64,000 nt of DNA from CAZEHS01 sp964649745 (GTDB taxonomy: Bacteria > Bacillota > Clostridia > Peptostreptococcales > Acidaminobacteraceae): positions 81,733 to 145,732 of the forward strand of contig CAZYQI010000004.1 of assembly GCA_964649745.1 (NCBI GenBank). The letters are read 5' to 3'. Both the position numbers and the translations under genes were made by a program. Positions 22,474 through 30,682 of this stretch are shown here, one piece after another; positions within the stretch are counted from its first letter, which is position 1, and the number at the start of each line of letters is the position of its first letter. The notes beneath the pieces are model-generated. The model was not told the origin of the DNA and searched no databases. It saw nothing but the letters and a program-made list of their open reading frames with translations.

Positions 22474-22871
22474 CAATCAATCCCCTTTCTAAAGTAGTCC
22501 ATCTCCCGCTCTTGCCTAAATTCCGCGCTGGAAACGAGATGGAACAGGTAGCGCTTTGTAAGCGGTATGTAAAAACCGATATCTTTTATTGCTACCACAC
22601 GCCCGTTCAAGGAGTCGTGGAATACACGGGCCTCCTTGATTCCTCCAAGCCACAGCTCCCTTTTTGTTGTTTCAATGGCACTGTGGATATTCCGATTGAC
22701 ACCGTAATCCCTGGCCCCCTCGTGCACTGCCATGTTCATGACGGTTTTGTTGTAGTAGGAAAAACAGAAACCTCCAAAGAATACGAACAGCATCGATAGA
22801 ATCATCAGGGCTATTGGCGTTTCAACAATACCGCTGCCACGCCGGTTTTCAGTATACGGGATGGGCATCAT
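22473..22871 (-). CDS. TadE-like pseudopilin
   Basis: A 132-residue protein with a short basic leader, then GSGIVETPIALMILSMLFVFFGGF: a Gly before the cut site, Glu at the +5-like position and one membrane helix, as in TadE/TadF minor pilins. The rest is a small soluble domain, probably outside the cell. ATG 22871 follows GGAGG and overlaps the stop of the upstream gene (ATGA). It is one of three pseudopilin genes in a row, each coupled to the next. Confidence 0.78.
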   Translation of the reverse strand: MMPIPYTENRRGSGIVETPIALMILSMLFVFFGGFCFSYYNKTVMNMAVHEGARDYGVNRNIHSAIETTKRELWLGGIKEARVFHDSLNGRVVAIKDIGFYIPLTKRYLFHLVSSAEFRQEREMDYFRKGID

Positions 22872-23254
22872 CTATCCTCCAATGTATCTGCGCGAAACAG
22901 GATCATCCGCCGGAGATCATAGACGCGTTCTCCGACGAAGGGAATATAAAAACGATAGGGGCGATCCACTACGATCCCCAACTCTTCACCACTGCTGTGT
23001 ATGTGGATGGATGCCCTGCTGATCATAAATTCGTCCAGAACATCCTGAGTCCGTTCAATGGCTTTTGCTCTGTCATGATTCAGAGCATACTCCCTCCCCC
23101 CCTCCCGTGCCGCTGCCCCCATTCCAACCTCCAATACGATTCCGTGGATATAGAAGACGAACGTCACGGCGATCATACAAAAAATAGGAAACAGGATAGA
23201 GAGTTCTATGGTTATGGTTCCTTTACAGCTCAAGAGCGCTGTTGTCCCCCTCAA
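22868..23254 (-). CDS. TadE-like pseudopilin (TTG start)
   Basis: A 128-residue TadE-type protein: the N-terminus has KGTITIELSILFPIFCMIAVTFVFY, a prepilin-like cut site with Glu and one membrane helix, followed by MGAAAREGGREYA, the conserved post-helix motif of TadE proteins. The start is TTG 23254, supported by AAGGAGG 7 bases upstream; it overlaps the stop of the preceding gene. The soluble part is small and of unknown fold. Confidence 0.8.
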   Translation of the reverse strand: MRGTTALLSCKGTITIELSILFPIFCMIAVTFVFYIHGIVLEVGMGAAAREGGREYALNHDRAKAIERTQDVLDEFMISRASIHIHSSGEELGIVVDRPYRFYIPFVGERVYDLRRMILFRADTLEDR

Positions 23255-23946
23255 TAACTGACCTCCTTCAGCTCCTTGACCGCATCAGCCTTCCAGGTGA
23301 ATGTCATCGTATCGTTTCCCAGCAGTTGCCCCAACGGTATTTTTATCTCCACCGTGACTTCCATGTTTACCTTTGCCCAGCGGGGGAACCGTACCATCCG
23401 TGTGGAAATCGCAGTAAGCGGGGCCGGTTCAGCATCATTGAACTCAGAGTACCACCAGGATGCCGGGACTTCCGTGTTGTAGCGGGCCGATTCCACTGCC
23501 AACGGACGACCTTCATCATAAGCGAGCCCCATGTTGAACACCTTCACTTTATAGTCCTTCGTATTGTTCTTAAGATTCAATTCTAAAAATTTTTTTGCAG
23601 CCCGTTCCGCTTCTGCCGGTCGGATACAAATATAATTTTGATAATCACTTTCCCGGGTAACCCAGTCCCATTCGTCACATACCGTGGTGCTGTTGCCATC
23701 GGCGTCCGTTTCCGTATGGGAGCGGATACAGATCTGCTCCTCATAATAATAAACCGGCCTTACCTTTGTTTCAGCACCTGCGGCCAAGGCGCTGGTGACT
23801 GCGGCATCAACTGCATCCCGAACAATAAGTCTGTTCTCATAGACCTTCATCAGGCTGAAAAAGTAACTGCCCGTGATCATCATCAGCATCACAATGATGA
23901 CAAAGGAAGGGGTTATTGAGCCTCTGTTGCTGCATAAATGCTTCAT
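23251..23946 (-). CDS. TadG/TadE-like pseudopilin
   Basis: A 231-residue protein with an N-terminal signal of the TadE/TadG kind (NRGSITPSFVIIVMLMMITGSYFFSL), then RDAVDAAVTSALAAGA, the conserved helix of TadG proteins. The remaining 170 residues would be extracytoplasmic. Two cysteines around residues 70-90 could form a disulfide. The Glu usual at +5 is not evident. ATG 23946 has GGAG 7 bases upstream. Confidence 0.7.
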   Translation of the reverse strand: MKHLCSNRGSITPSFVIIVMLMMITGSYFFSLMKVYENRLIVRDAVDAAVTSALAAGAETKVRPVYYYEEQICIRSHTETDADGNSTTVCDEWDWVTRESDYQNYICIRPAEAERAAKKFLELNLKNNTKDYKVKVFNMGLAYDEGRPLAVESARYNTEVPASWWYSEFNDAEPAPLTAISTRMVRFPRWAKVNMEVTVEIKIPLGQLLGNDTMTFTWKADAVKELKEVSY

Positions 23947-23973
23947 CCTGTAACTCCACGGGTTGACCTGTTT

Positions 23974-24189
23974 TTAATATGTATCCGAATTCACCTTCTG
24001 AAGCTGGGTTTCAGCATTGGTAAAATTATTCTTGATCAGAGGTTTCAACACAAACCAGCCGCCAACCAGCATAATGAGAATCAACGCTGTCAATGCGATA
24101 AACTGGATGACATCGCCGCTTTCATCGTTGTGAAAATCCTTCAGCGCCTTCATATTCCGGCGGATGATCTCTTGCATTCTTTTTACCAT
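23974..24189 (-). CDS. Small Flp-pilin-like membrane protein
   Basis: A 71-residue protein: a basic, amphipathic first 20 residues, NDESGDVIQF, one strong membrane helix (IALTALILIMLVGGWFVL) and a short polar tail. Size and layout match Flp pilins or their companions (a GD/GQ-type junction and a single helix), but the key Glu at +5 is missing, so it may be a non-processed accessory protein. ATG 24189 has GGAGG; the longer open frame upstream overlaps tadC and is not coding. It sits directly after tadC. Confidence 0.7.
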   Translation of the reverse strand: MVKRMQEIIRRNMKALKDFHNDESGDVIQFIALTALILIMLVGGWFVLKPLIKNNFTNAETQLQKVNSDTY

Positions 24190-24227
24190 GTGTTCTTCCT
24201 CCACGTGTCGATTAAGAGATTCTCTCT

Positions 24228-25076
24228 TCACATCATCGTGCTGATCTGCATAAGGATCGGCGTCAGCAGCATGATCAGCGTTGGGGTAAGTATAAACAGA
24301 AACAGCGGAACCAGAATCAGTGCAGGTTTCTTTCTTGCATCCTCCTGGGCTGCTTTGTAAAGTGCGTCCAGGGCATCCTTGCATAAGAGCTCAAGCTGCA
24401 TCGAAAATTGATCGTTGCCCCTTTCTCCAGATGCGATGACCGTATCGGTAAACCTTCGCACGTTCATGACCCCAGTCCGCTGTGCCATTTTTTTCATTGC
24501 TTCTCTTCTGGGAGTCCCTGTGGCCATCAGTTCCCAAGCGGCTCGCATTTCTTCACCCAGGGCCCCTGGAAAATTCTCTGCAACTGCAGAAAACCCCTGA
24601 CCAAATTCAACCCCGGATCGCAGGGCCGTTACCATAAGGCCCAGCATAAGCGGCATATCGTGTGTGATCCGCCATTGACGCACCCCTATGCGCTCATTGA
24701 GCAGTATGTCCGGGAATAGAAAACACGCGGTTGTACACACAACAAGCATAACTGGGGATATCCCCAGCAGCATCAAACTAAGACCCAGCACCGCCCCCGA
24801 AAATGCAAAAATAACCTTGATACCGATAAAGACATCGGCGGTGATCCCCATGGGGGAGCCTGCCCATAAAAGCTTGGATCCGTAATGGGCAATGTGCTCT
24901 TCCGGCAGATAGTTGGCAAGGGTCGGGCTCAGCTGCCGGGCTAAGACGAACACACTGTCGTAACGATGCAGAGCGCCTCCCAAAAGAGATCGGTTCCCTT
25001 TCATGAAATCCAGTCCAAATATCAGGGACACTATTGAAAAAAAGACCAGGATCGGCACAGCAACATATAGCGACAC
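24228..25076 (-). CDS. tadC: Tad platform protein TadC (set 1)
   Basis: A 282-residue membrane protein of the GspF/TadC family: an N-terminal helix, a central helix pair (about 95-135), a cytoplasmic helical bundle with LMLGLMVTALRSGVEFGQGF (the conserved 'G.s...A' part), and two C-terminal helices. With TadB it forms the inner-membrane platform turned by the TadA ATPase. The start is GTG 25076. It follows tadB by 10 bases. A second tadC is at 36917. Confidence 0.88.
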   Translation of the reverse strand: MSLYVAVPILVFFSIVSLIFGLDFMKGNRSLLGGALHRYDSVFVLARQLSPTLANYLPEEHIAHYGSKLLWAGSPMGITADVFIGIKVIFAFSGAVLGLSLMLLGISPVMLVVCTTACFLFPDILLNERIGVRQWRITHDMPLMLGLMVTALRSGVEFGQGFSAVAENFPGALGEEMRAAWELMATGTPRREAMKKMAQRTGVMNVRRFTDTVIASGERGNDQFSMQLELLCKDALDALYKAAQEDARKKPALILVPLFLFILTPTLIMLLTPILMQISTMM

Positions 25077-25086
25077 TCTATCCCCC

Positions 25087-25935
25087 CTATACTCTTGGCT
25101 TTACAATCTGCATGATCATATAGATCCCAAGGGCTATGAAGCTGGTGCAGAAGCAGAACACCGCAATACCTACCGTGGTGGTAAAAAGAGGCTCAACCAT
25201 TTCGGGCGCCATTTGCCTGATGAAGGAAAGCAGAAAAACCGGCATAATGGCAACTACCCATGCGGAAATTTTGTTTTCGGCCACTAATACGCGTATTTCC
25301 CGATTGAAAGCAAGCCTGTCGCGGATGTTTTTCTGTGCTTCAAAGAACATTTCATTTATATTTATAGGCATTCCTACGGCCGCCAGTCGCATTCCTACAG
25401 TGATAATGCTGAGTTCCTTCAGAGGCACCCGCTGCTGAAAAAAAACCACTGCTTCTGCCTGAGACATCCCTGTGCGAATCCGCGTTGCCGTTTCCAGAAG
25501 ATAACCGGATAAGGGCATCTTGGCATCCACTGCAGCTCGTTCAAACGCGTCTGCCAGCCCTCCCCCCGAGCGCATAACGGTGGCTATGGTTTCTGTTGCC
25601 TGTTCCATCCCCTTATCGATTTCGTCCCTCTGCGCCGCAACCTTGAAATCCAGCCATAGCTTGGGAAACAACAGCCCCGCCAGGGAGCTGATCACTGCGA
25701 TCCAAATTACCCCTGTCACGCTGTGTATAGCGATTCCGGTGGCGATCCCTCCCAAAACCACAAGCGGCGTTGACTTGTCCAAGGGCATTACAAACACCGA
25801 ACTTTTCCTAGGATGTAGCGGTTGATGTGGCTTGTTCTCCTGGTAAATATTCATTTTGAAGCGATTCAGATCCACATCCCGTTTTGTCAGTTCTTTAACA
25901 CCAAACAGCATAAAGACCATGGCATAGAACACCAT
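25087..25935 (-). CDS. tadB: Tad platform protein TadB (set 1)
   Basis: A platform protein of the TadB/GspF family, 282 residues from the first ATG. Membrane helices lie near the N-terminus, at about 55-90 and at the C-terminal end; between them is the helical domain with IATVMRSGGGLADAFERAA. The start is uncertain: ATG 25935 has no ribosome site nearby, while a perfect AAGGAGG (complement of 25967-25973) lies 7 bases before an in-frame ATT at 25959. Starting there adds eight residues that extend the first membrane helix. It lies directly after tadA, whose stop overlaps the ribosome site. Confidence 0.87.
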   Translation of the reverse strand: MVFYAMVFMLFGVKELTKRDVDLNRFKMNIYQENKPHQPLHPRKSSVFVMPLDKSTPLVVLGGIATGIAIHSVTGVIWIAVISSLAGLLFPKLWLDFKVAAQRDEIDKGMEQATETIATVMRSGGGLADAFERAAVDAKMPLSGYLLETATRIRTGMSQAEAVVFFQQRVPLKELSIITVGMRLAAVGMPININEMFFEAQKNIRDRLAFNREIRVLVAENKISAWVVAIMPVFLLSFIRQMAPEMVEPLFTTTVGIAVFCFCTSFIALGIYMIMQIVKPRV

Positions 25936-25971
25936 CGCTGCAATGATGAGATTTGAAATAGAAACACCTCC

Positions 25972-27282
25972 TTATAAAATCCATAGCTCCGAGTCATCGA
26001 TGCCATAATCCCGAAACTGCTCTTTCTTTAAAAATGAACTTCCGGTATGCTCCCAGCTTCCTATGATCTTTTTATCCCAGATATCCTTCTGCCTGAAGCA
26101 GATCAAGGGATTCAGGCGAACAACGCCATCCATCACTCCAATAACCTCCGATACCCCTGTAACCTTCCTTGTTTTATCCGGCAGACGGGACACCTGTACG
26201 ATAACGTCAATGGCACTGGCGACAAAATCAGGTATAAGAACCGACGCCAGTACCTCTGCTGATGCAGCCATCGATACAAGACGGGTCATCATTTCCCCCT
26301 CGGAATCCGCATGTCCGGTGGTGAGAGACCCCGGATGCCCTGTTATATTGGCATTCAGCATATCAAAGGCTTCAGCACCCCTTACCTCACCCACGATGAT
26401 TCGGTCCGGCCGGGCACGAAGTGAATTATAGACAAGAAACCGGGTACTTATTTCACCACGTCCCTCCAGTGATGCCGGTCGGCCTTCCCAGCGTCTTACG
26501 TGGGGATGCTCGAAGGTTGTTTCAATGGGGTTTTCAATGGTGATGATGCTATGGTCCTGATCAATGTTTTCCGCCATGGCATTCAACAGCGTTGTTTTCC
26601 CGGATCCTGTCCCCCCTGAAATAATGATGTTGAACCGTGCCTTTACCAGTGCCTGAAGCAACCGTTTTATCGGTTCATTAATGGCCCCCCATTCAATCAA
26701 TGTATCCAGGCTGATAGATTTTCTGAACTTGCGGATAGCAATCTGTACCCCATCCGGGCTGATGGGGGGACCCACGATATTAACCCGGCTTCCATCTGAT
26801 AAACGCGTGTCGACCGTGGGGTTTGCCCAGCTTAAAGAACGACCTGTCGGCAAAAGAATCTTCTCGATCACATGCTTGAACGCTTCTTCGCTTTCAAACC
26901 TGTACTCTGTATCACACAGACGGCCATGCTTCTCAATGGTGATCTTGTCATAACGTTCTCCAAGGATTTCCGTTATCTCTCCGTCCTCCAGCAATGGCTC
27001 CAAGATACCGTACCCGGAAACTTCATTGGTGAGCTCTCGGATGGCGGCTATCTTTTCGGATTCCCTGAGGTTAGGATAAAACCGTTCAACCGTGGCACGG
27101 ATTTGTCGCCCGATGACCTCCATGGCATCCGTATCACGGTATTTTCCAATGAACCGTTTTTCCACATGATCCCGGACATCTCTCTGAACCAATTCCCGAA
27201 GCTTCTTAAGCGTTTCTTCCGTAAGTATTTCACCGCCGGATGCTCCAGCCGCAATGGTGCGTAGTGAAACGAAGTCCTTCAT
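25972..27282 (-). CDS. tadA: Tad secretion ATPase TadA/CpaF (set 1)
   Basis: A 436-residue hexameric-type ATPase that powers pilus assembly. Walker A is GGTGSGKTT (about residue 233), and Walker B/RIIVGEVRG follows with the Asp and His boxes (ITIENPIET, TGHPGSLTTGHADS). An N-terminal helical domain (about 1-150) is usual for CpaF. ATG 27282 overlaps the stop of the upstream tadZ (ATGA), so the proteins are made in step. It shares only moderate similarity with the second TadA at 38621, so this is not a recent duplication. Confidence 0.93.
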   Translation of the reverse strand: MKDFVSLRTIAAGASGGEILTEETLKKLRELVQRDVRDHVEKRFIGKYRDTDAMEVIGRQIRATVERFYPNLRESEKIAAIRELTNEVSGYGILEPLLEDGEITEILGERYDKITIEKHGRLCDTEYRFESEEAFKHVIEKILLPTGRSLSWANPTVDTRLSDGSRVNIVGPPISPDGVQIAIRKFRKSISLDTLIEWGAINEPIKRLLQALVKARFNIIISGGTGSGKTTLLNAMAENIDQDHSIITIENPIETTFEHPHVRRWEGRPASLEGRGEISTRFLVYNSLRARPDRIIVGEVRGAEAFDMLNANITGHPGSLTTGHADSEGEMMTRLVSMAASAEVLASVLIPDFVASAIDVIVQVSRLPDKTRKVTGVSEVIGVMDGVVRLNPLICFRQKDIWDKKIIGSWEHTGSSFLKKEQFRDYGIDDSELWIL

Positions 27283-28199
27283 GACCTCTTCCTCCCAAAC
27301 AATCCCATCAGGCTTGTTTTTGCCCTGTCCGTGGTTTTATCACTGGAAGAAACCTCCTTGGAGGAAACCCCGCAAATCATTTCCCCCAGCATCCCCATCG
27401 CCTTTGAAAACGGGCTTTTGGGGTTGAGCTCCAATGCCTGGTAACCGGCATTCCCATGGAGGGCTTCCATGACATGTACACAGTAGGGAATTTCACAATA
27501 GGTGGGTTTTCCCAAGGCTTCTTCAATTTCATCCCTTTGTAAGGCGTACTTTGATACCGGAACCGTATGGTTTATAATGACATGAAATTTCTCCAGGCGT
27601 TCCTTCATCGTCTTTCGCAGCGTTGGCGCATCTGTCCGTGCATCAAGATTCAGTGTAAAATCATCCGGGCAGCTCAGAGTGTTCACAATCTTTGCCAGTT
27701 GGGTCAGCGACTGCCCCTCCGGGGTTGTAACCGCCAGTATATGGGTTGCGTGGTGCAGCGCCATATCAACGGCATCGGAGATTCCCGGACCGCCGTCGAT
27801 AATCACGGCATCGTGATAGGCCGTGACAATGGAAAGAACCTTATCGGCATCTTCATGACAAAATTCATGCCCCTCTGCAAGGTTGAACGGCGCCGCTGCG
27901 ATACGGATTCCCCGGGATCCTTTAAAAAGAATTTGATTGAACACCGTTTCATTCATGAATTCAGTACGCATGGATTTCCAACGGGCCAGGTTCCGGTGAC
28001 GCATCTCTTCCTGAGGAAGCTTGCAGACCACTGTTGACAGATTGGCGCCGCTGATATCAAAATCAACCAGAGCCACCTTCTTTCCTTCCATTGAGGGCAG
28101 CCCTGCCATGGCCAGTGCAAGATTTATGGACAGTGTTGTTTTTCCCACACCCCCCTTGGGATTATGCATCAGGACAATCGGTTTCGTTTTGGATTCCAT
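27279..28199 (-). CDS. tadZ: ParA/MinD-like localisation ATPase TadZ/CpaE (set 1)
   Basis: A 306-residue P-loop ATPase with an intact deviant Walker A (PKGGVGKTT, about residue 14), Asp of Walker A' in LVDFDISG, and Walker B in VIIDGGPG. Unlike the second copy at 39899, it has no N-terminal receiver-like domain. TadZ proteins place the Tad machine at a cell pole. I prefer ATG 28199 (GGAG 9 bases upstream); a TTG five codons earlier is also possible. Next to it are cpaB (upstream) and tadA (downstream, coupled). Confidence 0.82.
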   Translation of the reverse strand: MESKTKPIVLMHNPKGGVGKTTLSINLALAMAGLPSMEGKKVALVDFDISGANLSTVVCKLPQEEMRHRNLARWKSMRTEFMNETVFNQILFKGSRGIRIAAAPFNLAEGHEFCHEDADKVLSIVTAYHDAVIIDGGPGISDAVDMALHHATHILAVTTPEGQSLTQLAKIVNTLSCPDDFTLNLDARTDAPTLRKTMKERLEKFHVIINHTVPVSKYALQRDEIEEALGKPTYCEIPYCVHVMEALHGNAGYQALELNPKSPFSKAMGMLGEMICGVSSKEVSSSDKTTDRAKTSLMGLFGRKRS

Positions 28200-28220
28200 T
28201 TTCGTAATCTCCAATCACTC

Positions 28221-28913
28221 CTATTTTGCTGAAGTCTCTTCACTGTGACCCATGGGATGCAGTGCCACGTAGATTTTTCCTTTTTCTCTGGATTCCATGT
28301 ACTTTAAGAACTGAGCGGAATCCAAACCCACTATCAAGGCACCGCTTCCGCCATCCTCGGCATTCTTGAGGCCCACAACCATGGCGGACTCAACGATAAT
28401 CTCTGTTACAAACTGCTCGTTCTGGGTGCCCAAGGAAAGTCCTTTGTCCTTATCAGGCCAGGCAACTCCGATGGTCACCTGATCCCAGGCCTTCATCCCC
28501 CCCAGCATCCCCTTCAATGATTCCACTGGAATCTCTACCGCAACCAGGCCTGCTTTTTTAAGGGTTCTAAGCCGTGTGGATAAAACGCTCAAATCCCGGT
28601 CCTGCATATCTACCGTGTTGGATTTTCTCAGAATATCCCCTGCCAGCATCCCTTTTGAGGATATTTTGCCTTCAAATACAAAGGAGGGCTTCAGGGTGTC
28701 TTCCGGTATGCCTCCTATGGGCAGGTTTCTTATTTCAAAAAGTTCTTTTTTCAGGGGATCTCCAGGAGCTATCTCCGCAGCAGCAACCCAAACAGGAACC
28801 GTTCTGAATACATTGTTCAGGCTCACAAAGCTAATCGCGGCGGCGATCATGGCAATGGTCAAAGACAGGGAGATAAAAATCAACCCCCGTTTTTTGTTGG
28901 TCTGCAGCTTCAT
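28221..28913 (-). CDS. cpaB: CpaB/RcpC family SAF-domain pilus assembly protein
   Basis: A 230-residue protein with one N-terminal membrane helix (about 10-30) and an extracytoplasmic SAF domain (AAAEIAPGDPLKKELFEIRNLP, about 44-110). In Gram-negative Tad systems CpaB/RcpC works with the secretin and the wall; in this Gram-positive setting no secretin exists, so it probably acts in the wall layer. ATG 28913 has GGAGG. It follows the kinase gene by 26 bases and precedes tadZ. Confidence 0.82.
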   Translation of the reverse strand: MKLQTNKKRGLIFISLSLTIAMIAAAISFVSLNNVFRTVPVWVAAAEIAPGDPLKKELFEIRNLPIGGIPEDTLKPSFVFEGKISSKGMLAGDILRKSNTVDMQDRDLSVLSTRLRTLKKAGLVAVEIPVESLKGMLGGMKAWDQVTIGVAWPDKDKGLSLGTQNEQFVTEIIVESAMVVGLKNAEDGGSGALIVGLDSAQFLKYMESREKGKIYVALHPMGHSEETSAK

Positions 28914-28939
28914 TGTCTTTGCTCTCCTCCATCATGTCA

Positions 28940-30421
28940 TTATGGCTTCCCTGCTCTCCTTATGAATCCCCATAAGCCTTTCTCCCGGGAAGGCAGATAT
29001 TCGTCTACGATCTTTTTGAACACGTCTTCCTGCGCCTTGCCAATGTGAAAGGGATCCGGCTCAAAGGCGGAGTGGTACAACCGACGGGAGCTGAAATACT
29101 GCGGAACAACAGCGGCAATGCGCTCAAACGCCTTCTCCGAAGTGGGGGCAATCATCAGGTTCCACCCGTCCAGGTTCTCCTGCGCAAAATTAAAGGCAAT
29201 CAGACTGTTCAGTCTCCAAGGCCCACCGGAGGAAATCAGTATGGGGCAGTGAACCCGGGACATTTCGAGATAGGATAAACCGGGTGTCATAATTCCATCC
29301 TGGAAGGGCTTTAAAACCCCAAGATCCAGCACAATCGAGCTGTAATCCCTGAATGCATTGAAATTAAAGCCTGAACCGCTGCTCTGGATTGAATGCGTGC
29401 TATAAATCACCCCTAAATCCTCAAAGGCCCCGCCGGTCTCACCGGGATTCAGGGATGCAAGGCATGGCGATGTGTTGAATTCCACCAACGGCACCCTTTC
29501 CCGCCGTGATCGGGCGAGATAATGAGCCAGCATGACCGCGTGATGGGTAACCCCGCATCGGCTCTCCACTCCTCCTACGCCGAATATAACCGGGCCAAGA
29601 CGCTCTCTTCCTCTTTCGCCTTTTGAAGAATACCCCGTTGAATGGGGCTGTTTTATCCACTCAAGAGCCTTTTGCATATCCTCAGCCTTTTGAAAACGCT
29701 GTGCGGGATCCAGCTTTGTCGCCTTATCGATGATCCTGGCAAATGCAATGCTCCAGGGGCCTTCGCATTCTGCCAGCAGCGTTTTTTCATAGGGTGCATC
29801 ATTGGGTCCAATCCCGGTAAGGGCATGATAGAGGGTGACGCCCAGACTATACAGATCGGAACGCACATCGGTCTGACAGGTTCCGTATTGTTCCGGGGCG
29901 GCATATCCCCGGGTACCGAGGCATAGGGTATCATTGGTTGCGGTTACTTTAAACTCCCGGGCAATTCCAAAGTCAATCAGTCGAATACGTCCGTTAAGAT
30001 CGACAATAAGATTTTGAGGCTTCATATCCCTGTAAATGATGGGATTGGGCTTCTGCTCATGAAGGTACCTGTATACATCACAGACCTCCAGACCCCAGTC
30101 CACGAGTTTTTTTTCTGCAACAGGGCCCTCGTGAAGAATAATATCCTCCAGCGTTTGTCCCTCAATATAATCCTGAACAATATGAAAGGTCTCGCTGTTT
30201 TCAATGATATCGAATATGCGGGGAAGGGCCGGATGCCTGAGATTCTTTAGTACATGAGGCTCTGTCAGAAGAGGCATCTTCTCTCCCGGATACTTTCGTA
30301 TTTCTTTAATTGCCCACAGTGTTCCCAGCCGAACATTTTCAGCTAAGAATACTGACCCGCTGCCACCGGTGCCCAGGGTCCTTATTATTCGGTACTTGCC
30401 GTCAAAAAGAGGATACTCCAT
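28940..30421 (-). CDS. Ser/Thr protein kinase fused to a ParA-like domain
   Basis: A 493-residue protein. Residues about 8-265 form a full Hanks-type kinase: glycine loop LGTGGSGSVF, Lys in WAIKEI, catalytic YRDMKPQN (HRD replaced by YRD), DFG and an APE motif in YAAPEQYG. The C-terminal 220 residues look like a MinD/ParA/CpaE ATPase that has lost its P-loop lysine: the Walker A region reads GVGGVESRCGVTHHA, followed by LAHYLARSRRERVPLVEFN. It has no membrane helix or PASTA repeats, unlike typical Gram-positive PknB. ATG 30421 has AGGAAGG 8 bases upstream. It sits between the two Tad core sets, next to an FHA protein that could read its phosphorylation, and is likely to regulate pilus assembly. 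Confidence 0.85.
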   Translation of the reverse strand: MEYPLFDGKYRIIRTLGTGGSGSVFLAENVRLGTLWAIKEIRKYPGEKMPLLTEPHVLKNLRHPALPRIFDIIENSETFHIVQDYIEGQTLEDIILHEGPVAEKKLVDWGLEVCDVYRYLHEQKPNPIIYRDMKPQNLIVDLNGRIRLIDFGIAREFKVTATNDTLCLGTRGYAAPEQYGTCQTDVRSDLYSLGVTLYHALTGIGPNDAPYEKTLLAECEGPWSIAFARIIDKATKLDPAQRFQKAEDMQKALEWIKQPHSTGYSSKGERGRERLGPVIFGVGGVESRCGVTHHAVMLAHYLARSRRERVPLVEFNTSPCLASLNPGETGGAFEDLGVIYSTHSIQSSGSGFNFNAFRDYSSIVLDLGVLKPFQDGIMTPGLSYLEMSRVHCPILISSGGPWRLNSLIAFNFAQENLDGWNLMIAPTSEKAFERIAAVVPQYFSSRRLYHSAFEPDPFHIGKAQEDVFKKIVDEYLPSREKGLWGFIRRAGKP

Positions 30422-30450
30422 CACGTGATCCTTCCTCACTGTCTATAGGC

Positions 30451-30579
30451 TTATGATAACTGCAGAATAAGTGGCTCTTGCTCCGCATTGAGCTGAAGCT
30501 GTATCCGAGACCCTACGTCCTCATCGGTCACGTGATTATAGAATCCGTCACTGCAGCGTACAACGGATGTTTTCGGCAT
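30451..30579 (-). CDS. Possible 42-residue protein between FHA and kinase genes
   Basis: A short frame starting at ATG 30579, with AAGGGC about 6 bases upstream. A longer version with GTG at 30645 adds 22 residues but has no ribosome site. The sequence (SVVRCSDGFYNHVTDEDVGSRIQLQL) shows no known motif. It fills the gap between the FHA protein and the kinase in the same orientation and reads like a real small domain, but it could be noise. Confidence 0.4.
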   Translation of the reverse strand: MPKTSVVRCSDGFYNHVTDEDVGSRIQLQLNAEQEPLILQLS

Positions 30580-30682
30580 AAGAGCGCCCTTCCCGATAAT
30601 GGCTAATATGCGGTCCCGTTTTTTGTCTGAGGAGTCCTGTCTCACGTATTACAAAGACGTTCAGGTTCTGTCTCTTTATGAA

